64,000 nt of DNA from Phoebastria nigripes (taxonomy: Eukaryota; Chordata; Aves; Procellariiformes; Diomedeidae), in the NCBI GenBank assembly GCA_035582835.1, contig JAYKAV010002441.1, forward strand, positions 825,252-889,251, given 5' to 3'. This document shows, piece by piece, positions 53,801 through 64,000 of this stretch. Numbering within the stretch: the first letter of the stretch is position 1; every line of letters begins with the position of its first letter. The position numbers were made by a program, and so were the translations under genes. Under the pieces are notes generated by a model, which did not search any database, was not told where the DNA came from, and worked only from the letters and a program-made list of their open reading frames with translations.

Positions 53801-56800
53801 AATGCTAATTAGGCATGGTCACAGTGACATTTTATTTGACATTATGATAGCTTCATTAGCAGAGTTAAAAGCATATATATGGCTATTCTTTTGCTAACTG
53901 CGTAAAAGTAATACACAGAAAATACTATTCCCCTCTGACTCTTGGGGGCAAAGGCTGTGCTCAAATATATATTTATGATAAGAAACACAAAAGAGAAAAC
54001 AGGCTATATGATTACATCAGAGAAAGCTCCACCGAAGGTAAAAAAAAAAGCCTTCTGGCTTACAGTGCAATTGTGGGGACTCACAGCTTTACAAACAGAG
54101 CTAAATGGCAGCTGTGAGCAAGCTGATGCCGCAGCTTCAAAAACTGGGAAGCTCTTTCTTCCATGGTTGAAATTACAAAATTTAGGCTTAAAACCCAGTT
54201 CCCTAAAGGCTATGGGCACACCTATTGCTTCTTCCCTTCATGCCATGAAAAAAGATGCTATAAAATGTTATTTTATTTTTTTAATATCATCTGCCTTACT
54301 GCTGAAACTGCAATGTTTCAAGGAGGATTTTGTGTTGGCAGCTGACAGACCACGGGAAGGACTTTGGATGGAGAGGTCCTGCCGCCCTGCCCGACCAGCC
54401 GCTGAGCTGCCCACCGTCCTGCATCCCAGTCTCTGCGCAGTCCACCCAGCAGCACCAGAGGGAAGGTGTTCTCCAGCACGTCCACCTCCGGGCTGCAGTA
54501 AGAAACCTGCTCTGCCCACGGGGGAGACTGTGGCCATGAGGCCACGCACCTGCAGGTTCCCACAGCGGAGGGTGAAGCATCCAGGTTTTCTTCCCAAAAT
54601 CCATTCTGCAGCTTACGCAGAGGTACAGGCGGTGTGCAGGGCGGGCACGCATCGCTCTGCTCCCCTGTGAAGAGCACCAGGAGCAGGGCCCGGGGGTTGC
54701 GCTGCTCCTGGGCTTTCTCCCAATCCCAGTTAAACCCCCAGAGCCTTGTCATGGATGTCAGTAAGCATTAGATTTGGCTTCTAGGCCTTCATCCAGCAAA
54801 ACCCTTAAGTATCTGTATAAGCAGCAGCATCAGTATGATTAAAAATATCAGTAATACGTTTCCTCTACTATTTAGACTTTTGGTTCTCTGAGGAACAAAA
54901 TGCCAGACTTGCTTTGGCCCAAACAGAAGAGGATGACTTCAGGAATTCCTCTTTTTCTTGTCTTGCACATCTGTCTCTACATACACAACTGTTTGACCAA
55001 GACCGTACTTTAAAACAGGGTAGGTCCCCGCACTAAAGGCTATTTTTTGCAGATGGTTTGAAAGCTTCTGAGAGAGAAAAGCTAGCTTAGACTAGCCAGA
55101 GCTGTCCTGATTCCTGCAGCAAAAGAAGCCTGGCATCCGCCCAGGCAACGGTTATAAGCAGATCCTAACAAGGCGCTGACTGTTGATTTTAAAAACCACA
55201 AAACCACAGCAGTTTTAGATTAATTTAAGTCTTGACTTACTTTGTCCTGAAAATTATTTCTCTCTTTAGACCAGACAGTCATGACTTGAGGTTGCTTAGC
55301 ATCTCTAATGCCTACATACAAATACTCCAAACTAAGCTGAGTATGTACAGCTCTCTACAAGGTCAAAGAGACAATATAAAATATGAACTTTCAGCTGTTC
55401 TTGGAAAGTGAGACCCATTATTTATCTTCATAGCCACTTATAAATTATCATAAGTAATACTACTTCAAAAACTTCAAGGCGTTCTTTCCTCCAGGAGGAA
55501 AAAAAAAATCCACATTTACAGTTTGAGAAAGAATATTTCATACAGATGCAAAGAGCCAGAATAGTTTTTCCTTCCCTGAAATGTGTCATTATAGTTAAGA
55601 AAAGACAGATGACTGCTAATACAAATAGATCGGGGGAGCTGCATTAATTCTCCATGATAGGCTTTCCTCTGTCATTAAAATGGCAATGCAAAACTCTAAA
55701 GAACCACCTCTGCGCTGTGGTACACTTCAAATGGGAGAAAGAGGTGGCCGGGTCCATGTCTGTGACTCTTCCTCCCCAGTACTACAGTATTGTAATCAAT
55801 GTCTGCAAAGCCCTTGCAAATGTTTGGGTTAAAGATGCCAGGAGATACGGAGTGTGACTATTAGCCACAATGGACAATTTGTTACTGCATGGTATTATTT
55901 CCTACAAGCTCAACCCTGTTACGGAATCAGGCTGTCACAAGTAAGTGTGCACTTGCCAGCAAGAGCAAGGAGATCTTGGCTAGCTCTACCCCAGGCTTTC
56001 TTTCTAGTGCCATTTCCCAGTAACACATTTTCTTACGGCTGGCCTCAGCTAGACTGTCATGTTTGTGAGCAGGGTTTCTCATTTGGTGTTCGTGCTGTAG
56101 CTACCCCATTACAGGTCTTCCCACACTTGTAAAGGATGCAAAATACAGTGGCTGTTCCACAGAGGTCTATCTTTTCGGGGTTCTTCTGAATGCCACTATA
56201 AGTTTGAATGGTTGGAACATAGCATTTAGCGGAATTTAATTCTTCCCTTAAGGAGATGTGGCATTCCACTAACTCAAAGCTCTTCAGCAGACTGTCTAGG
56301 GGCGTTTGTGTGCTTCTCTGTTGAGAAGCACCTCACAAACATTGGTGCTTTTCACATCCTGGCTATCAGTCAGAAGGGCTCTGTTTTAAAGCAACTCCCA
56401 AGCAGGCAGTCTGAGTTTTCCCACGTGTGTTATTCAGGCAATGCTCAGTAGAAGGGCTTTTTTCCCCCAGTTTTTGGTTCACGAGGGCAGGTAGCCATTC
56501 AACTTTTGATATCAGCAGAGCTAAAACCATGGCAGCACCTGGGAGCAGACAATGCATGCACTTTGGGCTTGCTGAGATCTGCCTCCTTGGTCCTCACCCT
56601 CCTAACATCTGAGATACAATGCAGGAAGACCCTGTTGTTGTAAAGAAATTCTGGTAACACACCAGTGGTGCTGTTTTATCTTGAAGAAAATTATTTAAGT
56701 AGCTACCAGAGCACTCTGTGTGTGTGTCTGCTAATGGAAGAACTCTTTTTAGCCTTTTAGAGTGATTACTAACGACCCTAGATCAAGGATATAGGCGTGA

Positions 56801-56878
56801 TCAGGCTGCAGTAATAAAATGTTACTTGGATTATCAAGAAATCACAGTTCAAAGGCTACTGAAAAAAACAAACGGGGT

Positions 56879-57566
56879 TGTATCAAGGATCCCCAGAAGT
56901 GGTGTCACAAGATGACAGCAGAAGCCTTGACACTGCAAGCACAGGATGGCACCAGAGGTGCCAGGGCTAAAAATCACAACTCACCAATGGTCAGCTAATG
57001 GTCACTAGGAGATCGCAACCTTGGGAGCTGAGGAAAACTGGGTTTAGGGAGACAAAAGAACAAGTATCCAATATGTAATATGTACCAGATACCGCAAATG
57101 TGGATATAAGGTGGAACTGCAAATGAATGAGTAATGGGCAAGTAAATACAGCAGACATGCAGACAGCATTAACAAACATATAGAAGTGACCAAAAGCAAA
57201 CCCAGAGGAGGAAGAAACTCCCGCCATCAACATAATACTCCTCCCTTTAGAGATCTTGGGACACAGATGACTTGCCACTTACAACCCCCACCCCATGAAA
57301 AAACACATGCACTTGCTCTATCTCCCTGAAGAAGATTTGTGATGCCAACCTTGGGACTCAGAGGTGCACGGAAGGGTGAGGCCAACACCTGAGAAAAGAG
57401 ATACGGGAACTGTGTGTATGACAATTTGAACCGTATCATTACTGAGAATGAACTGTAATACTTAGATAATTTGCCTGTAAGTGCTAGCATCATTGGGACC
57501 AATACTACTACTTTGATTAGACTGCTAGGACTTTAGTTAGACTAACAATAAATTCTTGGCTTTGCA
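56879..57566 (+). mobile_element. Possible solo LTR of an endogenous retrovirus (ERVL-like)
   Basis: The ~690-base block could run from TGTATCAAGG to CTTTGCA. It has an AATAAA at 57547-57552 followed 10-15 bases later by a CA, as expected for the R/U5 part of an LTR on the + strand. The text just before (actttgattagactgctagg, ctttagttagactaac) resembles avian ERVL LTR ends from memory. No flanking 5-bp duplication matches, so the boundaries are uncertain. There is no gag, pol or env sequence nearby, so if real it is a solo, non-coding copy. Confidence 0.4.
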
Positions 57567-58630
57567 TATAGAATGGGTTTCTAAAGTTCATGTTAATTGC
57601 ACGTGGTGTTTACTCTGATGCCTTGCTCCCGAGGACTACCGTTAACACAGTGCAAGAGTTGACAGAGAATTTGGCAACAAAGGCTGTAATTACAATGCAC
57701 ATTGCCAAGCACTGCTCCACACCGGGCTCCTTAGCACGTCACCCCTGCCAGGCTCCTCAGCGTAAAGGGCTCTTGCAACGGCATTCCCATTCTTGCCCTG
57801 TTACAGCAGCTTCCACCTTCCCATCAGCAAGATGGACATGTTGCAGTGTATCACTAGAAAATGCTACTTTTTCACAAGCACAACAGGCTATGAATTCACT
57901 TTCTGTATGACCTAGCTTTTTAGGCATGAGCAAAATTCTGGCCGAACAAGAAGAAATTAATTCTGGAAGAAAATGTAGAATATAAGGAGAGGGAGTATGG
58001 AGAAGACTGATTCATGTTATGTAGGCAAAAGAACTTTGATCCCATTTTACAAAAGCAGCTATTGTCCTTTCTGATATGCACCTGGTGTACCCATGCAGCA
58101 TTTAATCCAATTAGATTTTATTCACCGTTAACACCTGCAGCAAGGAATAAAATCTGGAGCACCATTTTCACTCACCAGTCCAATTCCAGCATGGCTTGAA
58201 AGTGTCTTCAGCTCTTCCTGAGCATTTGCATTCCCCATACTCTCAGTAGCTGTGCCCCCGTGTCTCATTATTTTTACAAACGACTATGTGCCTATCAACA
58301 GGCTGTGCAACCCTGTCTGGTGTTCGCAGCTCAGCAGAGTGAAACTAGGTCATTTGATCTTGGAGACAAATGGGGAAGGAGGTGGCAATTCAACAAAGAA
58401 ACCTTCCCCGTTCTTCCTGAGCCAATGCTGTAAAACGACGTTCAGGATGTGGCGTGGAGGGCTGTCCTGCTGCAGGCAGCACCTCCGGCACAGACAGCCC
58501 TGGCTGCTGTGGGACTGCCTGCACCCCTTGCAGGGCACTGGGTGCTGCTCCTCGAGGACAATGACCAGCAACCAAATGAGCCTCTTTGTCTCTACAGGTC
58601 CCTGCCTATCGGAGAAATACCCATGGGCTG

Positions 58631-58656
58631 TGCTGCATGCAGTTATGCATGCAGCA
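58631..58656. repeat. Perfect 11-bp inverted repeat with 4-base loop
   Basis: tgctgcatgca (58631-58641), loop gtta, tgcatgcagca (58646-58656). The arms are perfectly complementary. Function unknown; it could be a simple hairpin in a GC-richer intron patch. Confidence 0.85.
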
Positions 58657-59543
58657 GTCACTGATATGACAGCTGCATGTGGCAAAATACAGTGGGAGAA
58701 ATTAATTCTGACCCATGTCCCATTCCTCGGAAAGCCAGCACCAGCTCATCATCACATCCTCTTCTGCTGGGCCTTGCTCCAGGCATGTTCCACAGGATTA
58801 ATTTTACCTACAGGTGCATTTTGCTCTATATTGATTTTTCGTATGAAAGAAAGCTCAGAATTAAGCTTGCAAGGACTGATCTCTTAACTCTACTAAATGA
58901 GGCCAGGGTAGATTAAGTTAGTAGTTCATCCTTCTAAGGCTAGACATTTAAATCATGGCTCTAAGGTGAACTCTTGTGTGTACTTTCTTGGCTTAAAATC
59001 AGGCACAGAATTTAAACATCTTGACTTCAGGTTTCTTATTTAATACACCAATAATTTAATCAGAAAGACGGGAAATTAGAAAGAAGAGTTATAATTGGCT
59101 CTCAGGGCAGAGGGTGAGCAGGGGAAAAAAAAATTGAAAAATCAAAGATCTCTTTTAAAAACAAATACACTCTGTGTGCAGTGGCGCAGGGAGCTGACAG
59201 AGGGGACCAGCCACCAGGACACGCCATCCTGAGTGGCCATGAAATGCCACTTCGCTGCCTGCCCAAAGTCCGCGAAGCTGCCCCGCCAGCCAGGGTAGGA
59301 GGGTCTCATCTTGCACGGGCATCCTCACCTTGCTGGGCATCTTTCACTAATTGCACCACGTGGTGAAGCTACTTTCCTCAGCAGGAAGTAGTTTGTTTGC
59401 GTAAGAAACAAGGCTAAGTGCCGCACAACACCAGCAGTTGCTGCAGGAGGGAAAAATAAATAAACTGGGAGGTGTGATGTTTGTTAGCTCCTCGGCTGCA
59501 GATTTACTATCTTTCAACAGAAGAAAAGAATCTGACTTTTGAA

Positions 59544-59892
59544 AATCATAGAATCATAAAGGTTGGAAAAGACCTCTAAGATCATCGAGTCCAACCGTCA
59601 ACCCAACACCACCATGCCCACTAAACCATGTCCCCAGGCACCTCATCTACACGTCTTTTAAATACTTCCAGGGATGGTGACTCCACCACTTCCCTGGGCA
59701 GCCTGTTCCAATGCTTGACCACTCCTACAGTAAAGAAATTTTTCCTAATGTCCAATCTAAACCTCCCTTGGTGCAACTTGAGGCCATTTGCTCCCGTCCC
59801 ATTGCTAGTTGCTTGGCAGAAGAGACCAACACCCACCTCGCTGCAACCTCCTTTCAGGTAGTTGTAGAGGGCGATAAGGTCTCCCCTCAGAG
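59544..59892 (-). mobile_element. CR1 LINE, 5'-truncated 3' end (avian type)
   Basis: Read on the - strand, the copy ends with the CR1 terminal motif (atgattctatgatt, seen on + as aatcatagaatcat at 59544). The - strand frame 59836-59621 encodes the C-terminus of the CR1 reverse-transcriptase protein, including [20 protein letters not shown], and reaches its stop without interruption. The remaining ~77 bases are the short 3' UTR. About 350 bases remain of a 4-5 kb element, the usual 5' truncation from target-primed reverse transcription. It is less diverged than other repeats here. Confidence 0.95.
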
Positions 59893-60235
59893 GAGATGCA
59901 GCAGAGCCTAGTGACTTCTATTCACTGTAAATTTTTCAATCACTGCTCCCTATTTTTCTTCCCAATCCTGAATTAATTCATTGTCATTAAAAAAAAAAAC
60001 CCAAAACAAAATAAAAACAAATGCCAAAAGACAACTGTACAATTTAGAAGTTTTGTGGCAGTGTTTGCAAATTGCTTTTCTGGGTATGCAAAATGCAAAA
60101 TAAGACATGATCCTGTAACCAGGAGGCGCCTACCCCCCCACCCCCAAAGGCAGAAGCATTTGAATTTCCAATAAAGCATATAGCAACAACCCACAAAAGT
60201 GTGTGACTGTGCACAGCCCGTTACCAAGGCACGCA

Positions 60236-60272
60236 GGGAGAGGAGGAGGAGGAGGAGGAGGAGGAGGAGGAG
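60236..60272 (+). repeat. (GGA)n / (GAG)n trinucleotide repeat
   Basis: About twelve tandem GGA units, an all-purine mirror tract. Frames read poly-Arg/poly-Glu on + and poly-Ser/poly-Pro on -, which explains the spurious open frames here. Confidence 0.95.
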
Positions 60273-60309
60273 AAAGGGGCCCTGGCTGGCTGTCGAACAT
60301 AGAAACTGC

Positions 60310-60430
60310 GCGATCTGGTTTGAAATCCCTGCCTCGTCTTGTGCTCCCTTTGCGAGCGAACCCCTCTCTGTAAAATGGGGATAACCCCCTCCGCAGTGCC
60401 CTGGGGGTACAGATCACCACCGGGGCAGGG
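60310..60430 (-). repeat. Possible MIR-like SINE, reverse orientation
   Basis: The + strand phrases 'tggtttgaaatccctg' and, ~45 bases on, 'ctctgtaaaatggggataa' are the reverse complement of two ordered MIR blocks. Judged by eye. Confidence 0.45.
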
Positions 60431-60552
60431 CCAGGCTTCTCGCTCCTTTGTGAAACGGCTCCTGCCCATCTTAAGGCTTACAGCAAGATAAATATTTCAC
60501 ACCCTTTTATGCAGGGAGGAATCAGAGGGGAAAAGGGGGTGGGGAGGGGGGA

Positions 60553-60660
60553 GAGGTTAAGTCACATGTCTTGGAGAATACACCAATATCTTGCCAGAAG
60601 CAGAATCTAGGGCTCAAATCTCCTGTTCCTTCCCGTGCTAGACACAGCTGCCTCAATAGA
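60553..60660 (+). repeat. Possible MIR-like SINE, forward orientation
   Basis: 'gagaggttaagtcacatgtc' then 'agaagcagaatctagggctc' and 'gtgctagacacagctgcctc' follow the order of the MIR 3' half (aggttaagtaacttgcc.. agagc.ggattcgaaccc.. gtgctcttaaccac). Opposite in orientation to the trace at 60310-60430. Confidence 0.4.
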
Positions 60661-63600
60661 CAAAAGAACGTGCAAAGTAACAAACAGCCATTTATTTTAT
60701 GGGTTCTTGTTAAATAATTTGGGCATTTGTACCATTACACTACTCACAGTGCACTGGTCTGTCCTTCGTCTGAAGTGTTACCCATGCCACTGATACTTGC
60801 CTCATCAGGACCCCATGTCTGCAAGCATTTGGATACTGTGATTTCCTCCTTAACTGGATAAGCAACTTACTAATTATCCATTGTACTCCAAAAGAGTCCT
60901 GGATACAGAGTCATGAAACGAGACCTTACTGTAGTAGGTACTTCACAGAGCAGAAAGTGGTTTACAGCAAGTATTGCGGTGAATGGGAGAATGTGGCGTT
61001 GGGAGAGCATGTCAAAAATCACCACCCATGCCTGTTTCATCCTTTGATTTACAATGTGCAAGATCATCAGGTGAACACTTACAGCTCCTAGTTTTGACTC
61101 AGTCTTCTGCTTTCATCTAAATGCTTGACAGAAAATACAGAATACCATCACCTCTCTACTATGCACAAACATTTGCATAGATGACTGCTACCAGGTTTTC
61201 TTTTGCTCTGCACCTAGCATGGACATTTAGACCAACAATGAAGTGATTGCACAGAGCTTGTAAATCACTGCAAAATACGAATGATGCTTATCAGTCCCTC
61301 CTTTGCACTGATTTTGGACTCAGTGGAGCAGCAGTAACTGATACTTCATAAGCTTTAAGCAATGTGTCCATCCGTATGTACGTAGTATGTGATAGCGGGC
61401 ACAGACTGAAGATAAATAAGTGACCACGCACACTGGGAAAAACAGCATGCCATGCTTGATGGGACCATCTGGCTGTACTGAAGATTCATATTGCTGTCTG
61501 ACAGCATCACTTGCCAGAAGCTAGCACTAATCACAAGACGCTGGCACTGGCCAAATAAATGTAATTCTCTTTTCCTTTGGCTCTGCCTGTGGCAAGTGCA
61601 GTTGGTCCCACTATCATGCCGTCAGGGGAAGCTCGTCAGCCTTCCCCTGTAGATCCCTTTCCTCCTGCAATTGCATAAAAGCACCATATGGACAAATCAC
61701 TACTGGTGGCAAGGGACCCCGACAACTGCCTGGGTGCAGCAGCTCTACTGCAAAGAGAGTGCTTTCTGCCTCACAGCCTCCCCTCTCTTTTTGTTGTGCC
61801 GCTGGTGCTCAATGCGCAGCGCAGGGGCAAGCTGTGCAGCAGAGGCCAGCACTGCTGGTGAGGCTGGAGAGCTGCATAAACCACGTAGCATTGAAAAAAA
61901 ATTTGGAAATTCATGCTGCATCGAAGAAATAAAAGATCTTTCCTTGTTAATGAGAAACTTAATAGCTTATGGACAAAAATAACTCAGCATACTGCTCTTA
62001 CTAGCAAAACCTTTGGTGGTGGGGAAGTTTAATATACTTTTTACCCTTGTAGAAAAAACTAGTGAGGAGTAGCTGGACAAACTGTTGTGATGGAATTAAA
62101 TACCAAATTTACTTCATTGTGAATGAAGTTCTTCATCCTATTTATGCAAAAACTTATTTGTACTGCTACTTTACGTTTCTTGAGGGGGAAAGGGAAAAAA
62201 ACTGTTGTGGCAGGTTAATAGGGGTTGGCTTCGTTTATGAGAAGGTAATGAAAGTACCAGCAACAATTTAACAGGCTGGATGTTATTGATGGGAAGAATG
62301 CTTTGCAGCATGGAAATGAGGGGAAAGGCCTTTACAAATCTAGTTTTCTTTTCGATACTGGCTCTACCTTCTCTGCTGCAATTCCTTTAAATTTCTACTG
62401 CCTCTGTATCCCCCGCTTACAAAACAATGTATTTCCTCCTTAAAGTTATGTAGGGTTTGCGCAACTCTGTGACAGCTGAAAACCACTACACTCATTGCAA
62501 AGCACCGATTTCCCAAGTATGTTGGGTATTTATTTAATTTATTTTTTAAGAGCTCTGTGCTTTAGGATCTGGTAAGGCTGCACATTTCTATGAGTCAAAA
62601 GGCTCTCAAATACTCTGAACCAAATGAATCAATAAACTCGTCTGTGCTTGAGCTTCCTACTGACATACGAGACATTTTCTTCCTCACAACTCAGCTCTTC
62701 CTGCCCTGGCCCATGTGATGATGCGTATGGATGCTACACCTTCTCTAGGTCAGCTCTTTAACCGCGACATCAGCAGATAGCTGATGAGTGATCGCAGCTG
62801 AGGAAGAGGCCTCAGCTCCTGATAATAAACTCCATGAGCATTTTGATGCACTTGGGCAGCCAGACCAAGCTCTCTGTGGGTAGGCTGGGTGCAGCTGGGG
62901 CAAATAGCATCTTTATTTGTGTAGCTGCAAATCCGAAAGCACCAGATGCATTAATGGATCTGCCTGCGTACGACTGCCCTCCTCTGCACTTAGTGGCTTA
63001 TAAACTCTTAAACCACAGCAGCTGGAACTTGTTTTGAACAGCACCTCATTCATCCGAGCCACCATCCTTCCCACGGCCTTCGCCAGGCCAGTGTTACAGA
63101 CTAGTATCACAGTCGAGTCCAGCACTATCAGTTCTATGGACTAGAAGAAATAATGACATTTATGAATTTAACAAACAAGACAGAAGTTATGAATTTAATG
63201 ATCCGGGAGCCAGTCTTGAGTTATGCAAAATACATTGAGTTAGGTATTCACAAAATTGCTTCAGCATAATTGTCGGCACGTGGATTGTTTGCAAACAGCT
63301 AGCACAAACTACTTAGTGTTAATCATTTGTTCCGTGACATAGTTAGTCATGCACTATTTCTGCTTCTTGAGTGGGTGATTGTATCCTCCTAAAGGAGAGG
63401 GTAAGAACCAGCGAAAATGAAGCACGCCCTAGGAGTTTAACATGGATAAGCGCTTGTAATAAAATACGAAAGCGTCATGTCTCACTAATCTCAGCAAGAT
63501 GTTTGCGTCTATCCATCTCCATGCAAATAATCCGCGATGACTCTGCAGAGTCTGGTGAACCAAGCCTGGGGACAAGGAATTCATATCGACTATTTTTGGC

Positions 63601-64000
63601 GCCGTGATTCTTTTTAACTCTCTGAACAAGGGGAGGTGTTGCAGAGGAGTATCTAATTCTCAGACAACCTGAAAGGAAGGGATGACAGACCACCACTCCT
63701 ATGAGTTTGGCAAGAACATACGATCAAAGCTGCTGTCTCTCTCTGCAGGAAACGGTACTGCTTCAGGGAGAGAGAACCTATAATTAAAAAATCACAAAAA
63801 ATGTATATTCCCTGAAGAAATAGGAATGTATTTTTTTTTGCTTTCCCCATTTCAGTTTCCTCTATTTACATGATGCTAGCATTGAATGCAAGTCTTGGTC
63901 AGTTTTCCATAAGATAAATTATACTTCTACACATTTCAGTGACCTGGGATGGAACTAAGGAAGGTGAAAAACCATAAGCTCTGGGTTTTGTTGTAATATT

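Larger units (their letters stand above)
48948..64000 (-). other. GRIN3A intron 1 (5' part outside window), at least 15 kb
   Basis: The expected exon 1 (signal peptide and first ~235 residues) is not found in any frame, so this stretch is read as intron 1. It carries a direct ~215-bp duplication, a GC-rich patch at 54.35-54.70 kb, a possible solo LTR at 56.88-57.57 kb, a GC-richer segment at 58.43-58.68 kb with a hairpin, one CR1 copy, MIR-like traces and a GGA microsatellite. No second gene is recognised. Confidence 0.7.

Noticed and set aside
53942..54670. 242-codon open frame on the + strand as a new gene
   Set aside because: It starts at TTG, spans a sharp composition change, shows no domain or family resemblance, and overlaps equally long frames on the other strand in the GC-rich part. 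Kept only as a finding about the GC patch.
54268..54752. GRIN3A exon 1 in the GC-rich patch
   Set aside because: None of the three - frames resembles the GluN3A signal peptide or early ATD, and no matching donor links to exon 2.
58252..58887. 211-codon open frame as a gene
   Set aside because: It starts at GTG and has no recognisable domain or codon pattern. Long frames are expected by chance where stop codons are rarer.

Overview
This window is vertebrate nuclear DNA, most likely from a bird. It has large introns with GT-AG splice sites, a low density of interspersed repeats, and one clear avian-style CR1 LINE 3' end near 59.5-59.9 kb. The protein-coding content is well under 10% and comes from two genes arranged tail to tail. 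Both genes are adjacent on human 9q31. I saw no bacterial, plasmid, phage or CRISPR features.

Left end (1-2.7 kb), + strand: the last three coding exons of RNF20 (BRE1A), the E3 ligase for histone H2B monoubiquitination. They carry the end of the coiled coil and a complete C-terminal C3HC4 RING. A 3' UTR and an AATAAA signal follow. The remainder of RNF20 lies left of the window.

Between 2.7 and 6.57 kb is the convergent intergenic or 3'-UTR zone. From 6,572 to 48,947 on the - strand lie the last eight coding exons of GRIN3A (NMDA receptor subunit GluN3A). From the gene's 5' side they are: amino-terminal domain (48.3-48.9 kb); a large exon with the rest of the ATD, S1 and M1-M3 (42.3-43.4 kb); three S2 exons (26.4-26.6, 24.9-25.0 and 22.4-22.6 kb); an M4 exon (11.4-11.5 kb); and two cytoplasmic-tail exons (10.5 and 6.6-6.9 kb). 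They join in frame into 880 residues ending at a TAG stop. The exon with the signal peptide and the first ~235 residues is not in the window, so 48,948-64,000 is intron 1.

The introns hold a short hAT-type non-autonomous DNA transposon with TIRs and a degenerate 8-bp target duplication (20.4-20.6 kb), an old CR1-like relic (28.8-29.1 kb), a direct ~215-bp duplication (49.4 and 50.7 kb), a possible solo LTR (56.9-57.6 kb), the CR1 copy, several MIR-like SINE traces, microsatellites and a few perfect inverted repeats. Twenty-six isolated single N's occur between 68 and 38,115, and none after that.

RNF20 is a nuclear chromatin enzyme and GluN3A is a neuronal glycine-binding channel subunit. They share a locus, not a pathway. 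I found no convincing new biological system. The observations below are about repeat content, possible regulatory DNA, assembly quality and small protein differences.
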